DNA of 64,000 bases from Atherinomorus stipes (GCA_023101725.1 JALJCO010007154.1:310001-374000), one strand, 5' to 3'. Positions 25,531 through 39,164 are shown, numbered from the stretch's first letter. The notes: generated from the sequence alone by a model not told the origin. Numbers and translations: made by a program.

Positions 25531-25735
25531 TAAATACTTTTTCTTCCCCTGCTGTATATTGTGTAATTGATGTTTTTAGTTTTCAGTTCAGTTAATTCAA
25601 TCCAAGTAAACATAACACTCACAAAATGTCACCAAAATCACTCTGTCCCTTTTAAATCTTTCAGAAAATTATGTAAGTGTATCAAATTATATCGAACCAC
25701 ATCTAATCGTATCGTTGGATGAATATTGTGATAAA

Positions 25736-26629
25736 CACTGCCCGACCCAAAAAGAAAAGTCGCCAACAAAAAAAAGATCAAACATTTAACATTTCGTTGG
25801 ACCGCCTTTAGCTTTGATTGCAGCAGCATTCGCTGTGTTTCCAGAAGTTTCTGCAATGTCACCAGATTTATTTGAATCCTGTTGCATCAATTTTTAACAA
25901 AGATCTTGATGATGATTGTAGAGTCTGACCACAGCACATCCCAAAGATTCTCAATGGGGTTCAGGTCTGGACTCTGTGGTGGCCAATCCATGTGTGAAAA
26001 TGATGTCTGATGATCCCTGAACCATCTTTCACAATCTGAGCCCGATAAATTCTGGCACGGTCATCTTGGAATATGGCCGTGCCATCAGGAAAGAAACATC
26101 CATTGATGGAATAACCTGATCATTCAGTGTATTCAGAATCAGCTGACCTCATTATCTGAGCTCATACTGTTGCTGAACCTGGACCTGAGCAACTGCAGCA
26201 ACCCCAGATCATCACACTGCCCCCACAGGCTCATACAGTAGCACTCGGCATGATGCTGCACCACTTCATCTGCCTTTCCGGCCACATTTCTTCCTGGAAG
26301 ACGATGGTCCACTATCCTTCCAGTTATTCATAATGCGTTTGACTGTTCTGAACCCAGTTTTAGTAGTTTCTGCATGTCCTTAGATGTTTTCACCTCTTGA
26401 TGCCAATGATTTGACCCTTCTAACAGACTAACATCTCTTCCAAGACCACGGATGTGTCTTTCCACGTGGTTGTCTAGGAAATGAGAAGCAAGTCATTGCA
26501 CCAGTTGGGGTTAAATAACTTGTTGCCAGCTGAAAGATAATTGCCCATGCAGTAATTATCCAATAGGAGGCTCGTACCTATTTGCTTAGTTAAATCCAGG
26601 TGGCGACTTTTTTTTTTGTCCGGGCAGTG
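25736..26629 (-). mobile_element. short mariner/Tc1-like element with transposase remnant
   Basis: Inverted ends CACTGCCCGACCCAAAAAG and, reversed, CACTGCCCGGACAAAAAAA. TA follows at 26630; the left flank is AA. Minus-strand remnants include [12 protein letters not shown] (about 25,945-25,985) and the C-terminus AAAIKAKGGPTKC (about 25,785-25,825). At 894 bp it is about half a full element. It sits inside an older repeat made of TATCGTATCG units (25,680-25,735 and 26,630-26,705). Confidence 0.75.
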
Positions 26630-26705
26630 TATATCATATTGTGAGCTGAATATCGTGTATCGTATCGCATCGTATCATATCTTGAGATTAATGTATCGTT
26701 ACAGC

Positions 26706-27188
26706 CCTAGCCCCTTGTGGCCAAAAGTCACACATTGTCCCTTTAACAGATTTATGTAAACAGATTATTCTGTGGAATCTATACACTATTTTTAATCTCA
26801 ATAATGCATAAACAACCAAATTATTATCCATACCATAAAAATCTGAATTTGCCATTATCTCAATGAGAGAAGCTGATATTTGGTATGTAGATAACTTATC
26901 ACCAAGGTGAACCAAATCCACCAAAAAACACATATAAAGTTTGTGTTCGTTTAAGCCTTACATTTGTCATTTTTTATAATTAGGTGTACAGAAACAAAGT
27001 CATCACTGCTGCCATTTTAAATGTCTAAATTTGGCTTTATCTAAGTGAGAGAAGCTAAATTTAGAGGGGGCCTTGTCATAGCAGTGAATTGAATCCATCA
27101 AAAACTACTTTATTCTCCATATTTATGAAGATTCTGACAGTTTTCAAGTCTTACATTGAAGTATCGACATAATTACAATAGTATCAAT
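26706..27188. repeat. fragment of the 15.6-kb hAT MITE family and flanks
   Basis: From about 26,800, blocks such as TCAATGAGAGAAGCTGATAT and GAACCAAATCCACCA match the element at 15639. A reversed GGACAATGTGTGACTTTTGGCC end lies at 26,709-26,750. Confidence 0.6.
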
Positions 27189-29603
27189 TAGGGGGTGCAA
27201 CAATACAAAAAAAATTCCGGTTGGGTTCAGTTCAATACTTTATTATCACGGTTCAATATTTTTTCGATATAAAACCTCCTCAACATTAAATTTCAAATTT
27301 AAAATTTTTAAAACCCAAAGCCCTTTTGTCCACAGCGGTTTACCATCAGGGTCATATTTAAAGGTACAATGTGTAAGAATTACTGACATCTAGTGGTAAA
27401 GATGGGTATTTGAAAGAAACAATGTTTTCTTTCAAATGACTTCACATTCCAAACACTGTTGTGAATGTATGGTGGCTGTTAGTGGCCAAAAGTCCCCCAG
27501 ACATGAAGATGTTTTCATTTGTGAGTGGATCTGGTGCTTTCGAGTGTAGCTATGACTGAACTATGAGAAACTACTTTTTATGTCTTTTAATGCATTACTG
27601 ATCCCAAACAGTCTCTAACTCCATTAATCAAAGCTGGTGCAGCAGTTTTAAAGTTTAGAGTTCTCACCTCACACCCACTGTTTTGTCCTTTCAGATACAC
27701 TGTTGTAAAAATGGAGGAACAAAGATGGAGCCTTCATGTATGTGCACCCCCAGCAAGTAGACATAAATGATTCATCCTAAGAAAATAAACACATAATAGT
27801 TATTCTAGTGCGGTGATTATGTCATTATCAGGAGGACCCAAAAGCAGACGTACAGCTTCTCAGGTTTAAAGGTGCATTGCGCAAGTTTAAATGTTAACTA
27901 CTGTTCTTTTCTTTCCTCCACATGCTCTTGCAATTGTCTGATGTGTAGAATGAGCTGATCTCTCTGCACTGCTGTGGTCTCTAATACTGTTTCCGAATGC
28001 TCAATGCGAGAAATTCAGGTATGAAGCCTCAAAGGGGCATTTGTGGGGGAGATGAGCTGCGCGTTCGCGTTCATCTGTCTGTGCTGGTGTGGTATTTTCC
28101 GCCACCGCAGGTCCTGCTAAAAGATGGAGAACAGGTGCCTCTCAAACCCCAACTCAGACTCCAGGAAGACAAAGAAGAAATGTTTCGTCTTGTGAGACAA
28201 AGAGAACCAAACTGGAGTCTGACCCGTCCCCATGACAGGGGGGGCTTTTTTCCTACACCGGCACCGGAGTAAGACAGTAGAAAAAAAAAACGAGCAGCTT
28301 TTTTTTTTCTTTTTTTTTTTAATTGGAGGGAATTCCGATTCAGTCTGGGAATAAAACGGGACCCACAATCGACTTTCTTCTCACTAACAAGTTAAATGTG
28401 ATGTATGACGGAAATAAGGATGCAAAATATTCCAATGCTAAGTATTTAGCATGTAAATGCGACAGTATGACAGCCACATGTCTGTTCCTGGGGAAGAGAG
28501 GCACTCTGGCCACTTGTTTAATCTAGTTGATGCGGTAATTTTATAAGGTAATCGTGGTCTCAGCCTCTGAATTTAGATATCTGAACTACAAGCCAGTGTT
28601 AGCCTCTTGTTACCGTTAGCATACAGTCTGTCAGTTTACTCAACGATCAAACCGTAAACAACTTGCAGATTTATAACTTTATTACTTCAGTAGACATCGT
28701 GACTCTAAATCTGGGCTCAGACTGAGTGTAATGGGGGTTAAATTAGAGACCAACGCAGTCAAAGCAGCTCATGCGTGTGCACGACATTAGCGTCACTTCC
28801 ACTTGTCGCCAGAGGGGGCAAACTTCTGGAAAAAAGCTGGAACTCCTTTAAGAGGTTTTATTTGAGGACTCCAATCCGCATTGGATCAAGCATTAGCCAG
28901 CTTGATGACGTGCCTAACTTTGTGCGGCTGAAAACACACAAGCATCTGAAAGCGTCTCCTTTCTTGGCAGTCCCCAGTTGTTCCACTGGAAACGGGGGGG
29001 TACAGACCCGATTTTCAGATGTTTGTGTGTTTTAAGACGCACAATGTTAAGCTACGTCAGTAAACGCTAGCTGGCTAATGCTAGCATGCTGTGAAGTGCC
29101 GGTGTTGTGCCCCACCGGCGACAAACAAACGTGTGTTTTATTAGAAAGTTGGCCCTTCACCGCGGCGAATCGATCGCTTTGATCCACTTCTTCCTTAGTA
29201 TCACTTCAGTCTGGAATCCATGAAAATTTCAGTAGGGTTGGCGTTTATTCACGTTATCTACGAAGTAAAGCAGGGACATTGAACTGAGCCGGAAGTGGGC
29301 CCTCTAAGTGTTTCAAACCGGAAGTTCGGAACACGGAAGCGTGATAATCCCCTATTATATATCACATTTTTCTGCCAATGACCTTTGATTTTTTTACGCA
29401 CTGCACCTTTAACATGAAAACCAAAGTTGTTCCAAATGCCAGATCTAAATGTAGTCGAACTGAGTTTTCAACACGGAGCTGACAGAACACAAGTTACTAA
29501 AATAAATCGAAAACCCTTTTGTTTGATATTTGATACCTTATGGTCATGGTTCAGTACACACTCAGACGGTTCGGTTTGATACAAATACATTGTTGCACCC
29601 TGA
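27189..29603 (+). mobile_element. TAGGGG-type hAT MITE opened by nested insertions
   Basis: Left end TAGGGGGTGCAACAATAC, right end TTGTTGCACCCTGA; 8-bp flanks GTATCAAT and GTATTGAT (6 of 8). Family sequence covers only 27189-27357 and 29413-29603; the middle 2 kb is inserted. Confidence 0.7.
27358..29412 (+). mobile_element. insertions inside the 27.2-kb MITE
   Basis: An outer start TTAAAGGTACAATGTGTAAG at 27358 and a second start TTAAAGGTGCATTGCGCAAG at about 27864; the right end, reversed, reads TTAAAGGTGCAGTGCG, pairing best with the second. An open frame at 28017-28272 shows no domain I know. Confidence 0.55.
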
Positions 29604-31009
29604 GTATTGATCAATATCGTTTCCAACATTGGTATTGATATTATCAATCTTTGTTTCGATCTGCCCACCACTAGTTTTCTATTTTTGTCCCAGTATACTC
29701 AAACAGAGTCCATTTGAGAATAAAACAAAGTCATTGAACAACTGGGATATTTAACAACTTCAAAAAAATCATTTAATGTTTTTCTTTCTTTTTCTCACTT
29801 TGTATGAAAACTGATATAAATCATTTTTTAAAAATCAATGTTTGCTGTGTTCTGCAGTTCCTGTTGGCCTATAAGCCGTAGTTGCACTCTGACTTTAGTA
29901 TGTTGTTGCCTCAGCGAGACTGAGACCCACATCCTGGTTCAACTCTCTGCTTACGGTTAAACAATGACAAACTGCCTTTACTGGGTAACTGGGCCACACT
30001 CCTGTCCAACAGCTCTCTCGCCAGGAGCAGCTCTAAGGACTTCTTTCTTTTTTTAATCAGATGCTAATGTTTGGCTTCTTTGTGGTGTGTTGGGCTGCTT
30101 GTAACTTAAACCACAGGAGAGCTAAAAGTAGATGTAGAGACGGAAAATTCTATTTTCATTTTCCAACAAAAAAAGGTTTGAGAAAAAACTGAAGGAGGAC
30201 AAAGTCGAAGCACTGCACCTTGTGTTACACTTTAACAATGTCTGGCAATCATGATGCATGCCCCAATTCAAAACAGGTCACTGATGCATCCAATGGAACA
30301 ACACTGGTCGGTGCAGCTTCCCTCCTGCATGTTCTGCTCATTCTACAAAGAGAAACTTATAACTGAGCAATGTAAGTTGTATTTAAAGTGCTTGAGAATT
30401 TTTGCCTCATATTCTGCCAGAGACAGCATGAACGCAACAGCGGCATCTGAGCTGCTCACTGAAGGTGCACGCCAGATCAACCTGGGGCTCAGAGCCTCTG
30501 CACATTTTGGCATGTGGGCGATAGGAGCTGAATCACAAACACGACTGCACAACATGAGCCTTTCCAGCCACACCTGCTCGTGTTTCAGCCCCATATTTGT
30601 TTACTGATCAGTCTTTGTTCATGTTTGAGGAAAAATAACTGGTGCTTGATCCAGGTCACCCTTTTTTGTGTACACGAAGGCCATCCAGCGCTTGTAATTC
30701 AGAGGAGTCTGCCTCTACTGCCTTTTATTTTGTTGTCTTTACTGGAGGCTATAATTAGTTTAAATGGAAGACAGTGGTAAACAGTTTGATTATCCAAACT
30801 TCCAGACTGCATGTCAAATTGTAAAGGTGGATTAGATCCCACAGGGCTCCAATTCTTTTTTACATACAGTGGAATTGGTGCCATAAAGTTTAACACAAAT
30901 ATAAACAAGTCAATGTTTCTCTTTGCCTGCAGATTATTGCACCAGTGAGCAGGTGGAATGCCATGCATTGTAATGGGAAGAGTACATTTATTTATTTATT
31001 TAATCTGGG
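29604..31009. other. intergenic, nothing recognised
   Basis: Overlapping open frames of 83 to 118 codons at 30251-30607 on both strands have no recognisable domain. Confidence 0.5.
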
Positions 31010-31230
31010 TACTCTGGCTTTCTCCCACCATCCAAAGACAGGAATGTTAGGTTAATGGATTGCTCTAAATTTGTCCCTAGGTGTGAATGTGAGTGTGAAT
31101 GGTTGTCTGTCTCTGTGTTGGCCCTGCAACAGACTGGTGACCCATCCAGGGTGTACCCCGCCTCGTGCCTGATGATAGCTGGGAAAGGCTCCAGCAACCC
31201 CCGCGAACCTGAACTGGACAAGAGGTAAAG
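31010..31230. repeat. fragment of a ubiquitous teleost repeat
   Basis: Contains GGGTACTCTGGCTTTCTCCC, CATCCAGGGTGTACCCCGCC and GGGAAAGGCTCCAGCA, landmarks of a repeat seen throughout teleost genomes. A second fragment is at about 46,895-46,980. Confidence 0.65.
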
Positions 31231-31240
31231 AACATTGACT

Positions 31241-31245
<5 letters not shown>

Positions 31246-31296
<51 letters not shown>

Positions 31297-31317
31297 ATAT
31301 ATGTGTGTGTATATACA

Positions 31318-31349
<32 letters not shown>

Positions 31350-31376
31350 TATATATATAAATTATATATATATATT
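31246..31376. repeat. compound (TA)n/(GT)n microsatellite
   Basis: (TA)n, then (TG)n, then (TA)n again, directly abutting the Tc1-like element that follows. Confidence 0.9.
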
Positions 31377-31377
31377 A

Positions 31378-32750
31378 TTAAACAGAATTATTAGGCAACT
31401 TCCTTTTCTTTGGCAAAATGGGTCAGAAGAGGGACTTGACAGGCTCCAAAAAGTCAAAAATAGTGAGATATCTTGCAGAGGGATGCAGCACTCTTAAAGT
31501 TGCCAAGCTTCTGAAGCGTGATCATCGAACAATCAAGCGTTTCAGTCAAAATAGTCAACAGGGTCGCAAGAAACGTGTGGAAAAACCAAGGCGCAAAATA
31601 ACTGCCCATGAACTGAGAAACGTCAAGCGTGCAGCTGCCAAGATCTCACTTGCCAGCAGTTTTGCCATATTTCAGAGCTGCAACATCACTGGAGTGCCCA
31701 AAAGCACAAGGTGTGCAATACTCAGAGACATGGCCAAGATAAGAAAGACTGAAAAACCACCACCACTGAACAAGACACACAAGCTGAAACGTCAAGACTG
31801 GGCCAAGAAATATCTCAAGACTGATTTTTCTAAGGGTTTATGGACTGATGAAATGAGAGTGAGTCTTGATGGGCCAGATGGATGGGCCCGTGGCTGGATC
31901 GGTAAAGGGCAGAGAGCTCCAGTCCAACTCAGACGCCAGCAAGGTGGAGGTGGGGTACTGGTATGGGCTGGTATCATCAAAGATGAGCTTGTGGGGCCTT
32001 TTTGGGTTGAGGATGGAGTCAAGCTCAACTCCCAGTCCTACTGCCAGTTTCTGGAAGACACCTTCTTCAAGCAGTGGTACAGGAAGAAGTCCACATCCTT
32101 CAAGAAAAACCTGATTTTCATGCAGGACAATGCTCCATCACACACATCCAAGTACCTCCACAGCGTGGCTGCAAGAAAGGGTCTAAAGGAAGAAAACTAA
32201 TGACATGGCCTCCTTGTTCACCTGATCTGAACCCCATAGAGAACCTGTGGTCCCTCATCAAAATGCGAGATTTACAAGGAGGGAAACAGTCCACCTCTCT
32301 GAACAGTGTCTGGGAGGCTGTGGTTGCTGCTGCACGCAATGTTGATGGTGAACAGATCAAAACACTGATGGGACATGGATGGCAGCTTTTGAGTGTCCTT
32401 GCAAAGAAAGGTGGCTAATGGCACTGATTTGTTTTTGCTTTGTTTTTGATGTTAGAAATGTAAATTTGAGAATGTTGGGCTGTTATATTGGTTTCCCTGG
32501 TGAAAATAAATAATTGAAATGGGTATATATTTGTTTTTTGTTAAGTTGTCCTAATAATTATGTTTGCCTGATACACCTGATATAGGGTGTTGATGTCATT
32601 AGACCACACCCCTTGTCATTAGAGAGATGCACATCACCTGATATGTTTAATTGGTAGTAGGCTTTGGGCCTATACAGCTTGGAGTAAGACAACATGCATA
32701 AAGAGGATGATGTGGTCAAAATAGTCATTTGCTTTATAATTCTGCACTTC
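31378..32750 (+). mobile_element. Tc1/mariner element lacking its 5' arm
   Basis: Starts within the inner part of the left repeat (ACAGAATTATTAGGCAACTT). The right side keeps a long terminal arm: inner AAGTTGTCCTAATAATTATG at about 32,544, then on to CATTTGCTTTATAATTCTGC at about 32,745. The matching left arm, about 200 bp, is absent and replaced by the microsatellite. Confidence 0.75.
31418..32418 (+). pseudogene. Tc1/mariner transposase with one frameshift
   Basis: Opens MGQKRDLTGSKKSKIVRYL and reads 260 codons to a stop at 32200. It continues in another frame from [18 protein letters not shown] to VLAKKGG at 32418. Helix-turn-helix motifs: CSTLKVAKLLKRDHRTIKRF and the segment ending GVPKSTRCAILRD. 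Catalytic residues: Asp in WTDEMRVSLDGPDG (about residue 144), Asp in FMQDNAPSHTS and Glu in NPIENLW. Between the last two, 110 nt lie between codons, which fits 37 residues with one base lost, or 36 with two gained. It is otherwise nearly full length, so a rather young loss. Confidence 0.88.
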
Positions 32751-33445
32751 CTGTCATTTTTCTTCGTTTGTTTTTTGTTTTCTCTTTTTCATTTGTTCGA
32801 AATAAATTTTTTATTCATTCATTCATTCATTCATTTAATTATAACAATAATAACAATAATAATAATAATAAATGGGATTATAGTGTAAAATTTCTAAAGT
32901 ATAAAGATCTCTTGGGTGCTGGCAGCTGAAACATGATTAAACAATGTGTAGCATGTGCATAGATCAGAGTGGGTCGTTTAGACCCCCCCCCCCCTCCCAG
33001 TGTGGTTGGGGTACAGTAAGGTCTCCCAGCATGGGCTTAAACTTAAATAAGATCCTCATTCAGACAGATTAGCATTTAATCCATCAAAGAACCCCATAAC
33101 TGCCAAGATCAATAAAAATGGATGAGAATCATCCAAGATGAAAAGTATTCAACTATTTTTTTTTAAGCTGAAGAAGTAGGCCAAAGTTCAGCTACTGTAC
33201 ATTTGTACTGTGATGCATCTGTGACCCGAACAGCAACACATTACATCGAGCGACTTCTTATTTAATCATGACATAGTGACTGAGTTTCAGTGACAGATGT
33301 AACTTTATAGAATGAGCAGGTGCTTGTCAAAGTTTACAGTTAGAATGTGTCACGTATTTCATATGTCAGAGTTCATCCCATCTCTGTGCTGACAGTTGTA
33401 CCCGTGTCCTTATTATTAGCATATAACAGGTGCCTTCACATTACG
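32751..33445. other. intergenic with simple repeats
   Basis: (ATTC)n at about 32,811-32,835, then (AAT)n to about 32,870, and a run of 13 C near 32,983. No gene seen. Confidence 0.6.
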
Positions 33446-34157
<712 letters not shown>

Positions 34158-34197
34158 ATATAACATTGCCTTTACATACATTATCTCCAAAACAAGG

Positions 34198-36622
34198 CAG
34201 GGGGGGGGCCGGTGCTTTGGTGGGGTTCTCCCGGGGAGAGGGGGAGGAGCCCCCTCGGCTTTGGGGGGGGGGGGGGGGTTGTGGGTTGTTGTGGTTTTAG
34301 CGAAGAACAGAGTTTGAGGTCCCCATTTTTTGTGGGGTGGGGGGGGTGGTGGGAGGCGCGGGGGGGGGATCGTTCGTTGGGGGGGGGACATCTAACCGTG
34401 GGTGGGGAAAGAGAGAGAGGGAGGGGGGGGGTGGGGGGGGGGAGGGGCCTGATGAGAAGAAGAGGGGTGGTGTGTTGTTGGGGATTTTGTGTTCTTGTTG
34501 GGGAATGTATAAAAAAAACAATATGTTGGGGTAAAAGTGTGTACATTTTTACCTGTGGTATGGGGACATTGGGGGCGGTGTTATAAGATAGTTTTTGGTG
34601 GTGTGTTATGGGTTCCTGTCCCTTATTATGGAGACTCGGGGGAAAAGAGGGGGGGGGATGTGTCCTGATAACAACATGGGGGGGAGAGGGGGCTGAGGGG
34701 GGGGGGGGGTGCGGTAGACTGGGGGGCCAAAAGGGGTGGGGGGGGTTGGTGGGAAGGTTGGGTGGGGCCCCTGCGGGGGGGGTTTAACCCCCCCCTTCGG
34801 GGGAGGTTTAACCATTGTTCGGGGGGGGGGGGGGGATAGTGTGGGGGGGGGGGGTGTGCCCCGCCTTTATATTTGTGGGGCCTATAGGGGGAGGTGGACG
34901 CAAGGTTGTCGGGGGCTGTGGGGGGGGTCCCCCGCAGCTGGGGGTGGAAGCGAGGGGGGGGGGGATAAGGTGAAGAAGGAGAAGTAGTGGGCCTTGGTGG
35001 TCTGGGGGAAGGGGGAGGGGGGGGAGGGGATGGGTGGGGGGGGGGTGGAGCGAGGGTGGGGTGGTGGTTGAGGAAAAAAAAGGGCGGGGGAGGAGGGAGG
35101 TGGGGGAAGGAGGAAGAATGACGGACGGATGGGAGGGGGGTGTGGTCTAGTCTACGGTAAGGAGGAGGGGGAAGGAGAAGAAGATAAACATTAAGAATAG
35201 GGGGGGTGGGGGGGGGGGGGAGTGGGACGGGAGTCGGGGCGGGGGGGGGGGATAGAGGGAAGACTTCCTAAATCTCCTCAATCCTCTAACAAGGATGAAG
35301 AGGAGAAGGGGAGTTAGGGGTGGAGGGGTGGGTTATTAGGCTGAGGGGGTGGGGGTAGTGAGGTAGCTAAGAGGTCGGGGGTGGGGGGGAGATGGGGGGA
35401 AATGAGATGAGTTTGAAAGTCTTAAGGTTCTGAGGGGGTGGGTTGGCTGGTGGGCGTGTGCAGAATAGTGTGGGGATAGGGGGGGGAGTCTCTGGTGGGA
35501 GAGTGGGGGGTGGTCCCCCCTTTAAAAAGGGGAATGGGGGGGGGGTCCAAATCCAGGGGATCACACTTCTGCCTCTCTAAAATGTATTTGGGGGGATAGG
35601 GGAGGGGGAATCTGATAGTCAAACCTCGGATTGAGGAGGAGAGTGTGGTTTTCGTCCTGGTGTGGAACAGTGGACCAGCTCTACACTCTCTTCAGGGGGG
35701 GGAGTTCCCCAAACAATTAGATGTTTTTTGGGGTTGGGAAGGGGGTCGATGCCCCCGGGGGATTTGTGGGGGGGCCCGGGGGGGGGGGGGTGGAGGACCT
35801 TAATTGGTGGTTCGTCCTGCCGGACGGGGGCAAGGGTTGGGCCCCATTCCGGGTGAGGGTGAAACCAATCCCGGGGGGGTGGACTCCGCCAAGGCTGCTC
35901 TTTACGTCAATGATGTTGATAAATATTATATAGAAAGTATAGGCGGGGGCGGGGGGGGGGGGGGGGGGGGTGGGTGGCAGCAAGGGGGTGGTGCTGTTTA
36001 GAGATGAGGTGGTGCTGGTGGCACGGGGGGTGATGACCACCAGTCTAGGTGGGGTGAGGCGGGGTGGGGAGTGGAGGGGGGAAGAAGAACACCAAATCCA
36101 AAACCAAGGTCATGCCCAAAGGGAGGGGGGAGGTCCCCGGGGGGGAGGGGGTGAGGCCCTAGGTGGGGGGGAGGGGTATAAGATCTTGGAACTAGTGAGG
36201 GAGGGAGGGAAGGGGGGGGAGAGTGGATAGTGGGCGTGCAGGGATGCGGAGTGGGAACGTGCATCGGGGAAGAAGAGGAAAGAGAAGGCGGAAGGCGAAG
36301 CTCCCGTTTATCGCCTACCTACCTCCCCAATCTCAAGAGGTAGGATGAGGGAAAGGACGGGAAGAGGGATAGCGGCGGGGAGAAAGGAGGTCCCGGGGCG
36401 CGGGGATAGGTGAGGGTAGGGTGAGGAGGAGGACCCAGGGGAGCCGCCCCGAAAGAGGGGAGGGAGGGGGCATGATGATGGGCCCCCGGAGGGCCTCCGG
36501 CCACCGGGCCCAGGGAGGGGGAAGCAGCCTGCCGGCCCCCCCGGACGGGGTGGCAGGGGGGGGGGGGGAGAGGGGGCTGGGCCCCCCGCGACCCGACCCC
36601 GGATAAGCGGAAGAAGACGGTA
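34198..36622 (+). mobile_element. teleost LINE (non-LTR retrotransposon), G-saturated and broken
   Basis: Low-complexity sequence with very long G runs, up to 20 at 35951-35970. Known LINE text shows through in order: GGACCAGCTCTACACTCT (35,672), a reverse-transcriptase stretch in ATGTTTTTTGG to GGGGGATTTGTGGGG (35,720-35,775), GGTGGACTCCGCCAAGGCTG (35,878), the active-site box as GATGAGGTGGTGCTGGTGGC (36,003), and the end CGACCCGACCCCGGATAAGC (36,590-36,609) with GGAAGAAGA. I place it with the Rex/RTE-type teleost LINEs. No frame survives. See findings for the artefact question. Confidence 0.65.
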
Positions 36623-37743
36623 CGGACAAACCAACCACCTGTCAGCTGAACCTTGATCAAAAATTTAAAAGAACAAAAAGAAAAAGATCAAATATGGGTA
36701 TTGCTACTGACAACCAGAGAAAGGAAAGGACAGAGTATTATATATTACTGGCATACAGTATTTCCCTCACATCTCTAAGCAAAAGGGCTAAACATGCTAA
36801 AATACATCAGAGTACTTAGAGGAAAATTTATAAGAAGTGCAAAAAGGAAGATGTTCTGTTCTACAGTCGTCTAGTGGCATTAAAAGTCTTAATCCTGGAT
36901 ATTAAAGGACTCAGGCTATTAAATCGATCTAATCCCAAATAGCGTGCAGATTTTAAATACATTGGAATGATGAATAAAAACGTGGTTATAAAGTCAGCTG
37001 TGTGAAAACTGGCAAAAAAAAAAATTCTCAGTGCAGTAAAAGGTTCAGCGGGACTCATTCACTGAGGTTATGTGTAGAGAGTGTCAGCTTCTATTATTCC
37101 CACTGGCTGAAGAACAATAGTTTGTTATGGCTGGCACAGCGTGAGCTGGCTTACACGCTCAGAGCTGGTGGGATCATTAAATAAAAAGCCTCTTAGGATC
37201 TTTTGATTCTCTTGGAATTGCGGAAGCAAAGATGTGACAACATAAAGACCGAGGTTTGGTTTGGACACTCCAGAAACTGGCATCTGTCCTGGTACAGCTA
37301 CACCAGAGCATAGGATGTTGAAGTTACAGTAGAACTATGAATAAACCTGTTTAAAGAGCTCTTACTCTTTCTCTCTTCTTTCACACACACACAGGTGAAA
37401 CACTTGTTAAAGAAGTGATATATAAAGAAAAAGAACATAAAAAAGTTAGATTTTCCATATGAGTTTTAAAAAACTAATTTGTGAAAAAGATCAAGATAGA
37501 GAGAAAGTGAATGTTGGCAGCGGTCTTGAAAGGATTTGTAACCTATAATTTCCAGCAGGTACTGTTTTTAAAATATATATATTTCATTACACAGCCCTTC
37601 AAGTACAAAATAACAAAATCTCATTTTTATACTAAGCAGATGAACCCAGAATGTTCTACAACTCATGAAAAATGACAAAAAAAAAAAAAAAAAAAGTATG
37701 CTTTTGGTCTCGGTCTTGGTCAGATTGGTTAGAAGTACAAAAA
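36623..37743. other. intergenic, nothing recognised
   Basis: Normal base composition returns at once after the LINE end. No supported feature. Confidence 0.5.
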
Positions 37744-38439
37744 CTATAGATACACACTGCAAAATTGGATACGCCCAAATACGTCACATGCGTTCCGGAT
37801 GTTGGGGAACGCGTGACTCTGCCATTGAAACCCATGTTAAACCGGCGTTTTTCACAGAGCATTATCTACACCCAACTGGAATATTTCGACGAAACACCAC
37901 CAACCAAAAACGACTAAAAGCCTGCAGACAAACATATTTTCGGCGCTGACTGGTATCCTCTTGATTTCAGTGATTTTGAGTGGTTTAATGGTGAGTGGGA
38001 GTAGGTGTTTTGGGCAAGTGGAATAACAAACATTGCTTGTCAGGCTAACCCTTTCTTCTGGGTAGGAAGCTGAAAAAAATTTAACACGGCGTCTCGCTGT
38101 GCATTTGTGGTACTAAAGGTGACACAGCAGCTCTGAGGCATTTTCAGAGGGTCTTCTTTGCCAAGCACACCCAGCTGGGGCCACTCACCATTAAACCACT
38201 CAGAATTGCTGAAATCAAGAGGATACCAGTCAGCGCCGAAAATATGTTTGTCTGCATGCTTTCAGTCGTTTTTGGTTGGTGGTGTTTTGTCGAAATATTC
38301 CAGTTGGGCGTAGATAATGGTCTGAGAAAAACGCCGGTTTAACATGGGTTTCAATGGCAGAGTCGCGCTCCTTTTCCCCACATCCGGAACGGATGTGACG
38401 TAATTGGGTCGTATCCAATTTTGCAGTGTGTATCTATAG
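37744..38439. mobile_element. foldback MITE with arms of about 240 bp
   Basis: Outer ends CTATAGATACACACTGC and GCAGTGTGTATCTATAG are perfect. Arms run inward to about GTTTAATGGTGAGTGG near 38,000 and CCACTCACCATTAAACC near 38,180. It is followed by CCCAGTTTGAGAGCCACTGG (38,498-38,517), which looks like a hAT terminal repeat, so it may have landed in an older element. Confidence 0.8.
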
Positions 38440-38529
38440 GCCTGGCTGCCCCCTCCCCCCAACAGAGCCCCTAGCTCCCCTTGGGGGGCCCGCTTCCCAG
38501 TTTGAGAGCCACTGGTTTAGGCAGTCTTG

Positions 38530-39156
38530 ACTACAAGTCTACGTTAATGACAGTAAGAAGATGCTGTTGTGTAACAGATGCATTCAGACAGAGAGGTTCT
38601 AGGAACGCAGCTCCTATAACTACCCGTCTGGAGATTAGTTATAAGAACTACCCTTCCCCATCAGTGTGCGTTCACACATGAGGGAGGACCTTGTTAGGGA
38701 CCATGTTTGACGCAATCGTTGTGACAGTGACAAATTTATGCCCCAGCAGATCTGATACAAAACTGAGGTTTCTCATGTATTTTATTCAAAGCTATTATAA
38801 AAGCTAGCTTACCAGCTTTCCCTCATTACGGTCATATGTATCATGTAACGGAACTGCCCCCCATTGGAAAGCTGCCCTACTAACATCTTTTTACCTTTTG
38901 TTGAAGTGCGTCCGGACCCGTTATTGGACGGACCGCGGTTCGTCCACTAAAGTGGTGCAGATTGTACTGCCACAATTTGCAACTGTATTTGGGTTTTCCA
39001 TCTCTTTTATTAAAAGCTTATAAAAGCTAACTCACCAGCTTTCCCTCATCACAAGTCGTTAAATTAGTTTGAAAATATTTGCTTTTGGACATTTCAAAAT
39101 AGTTATCGATTCGGGCGTGTGCCATTGTGATCGATTTGATAATTTGAACTGGTCCA
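38530..39156. other. intergenic, degraded repeats
   Basis: A diverged local duplication is visible: TATTATAAAAGCTAGCTTAC near 38,793 and TATAAAAGCTAACTCACC near 39,020. No gene seen. Confidence 0.45.
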
Positions 39157-39164
39157 CTCCTAGT

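Noticed and set aside
37665..38418. Matching open frames (RDSAIETHVKPAFF) in both arms of the foldback
   Set aside because: The likeness follows from the arms being inverted copies; no recognisable protein domain, and the arms do not look like a captured exon.
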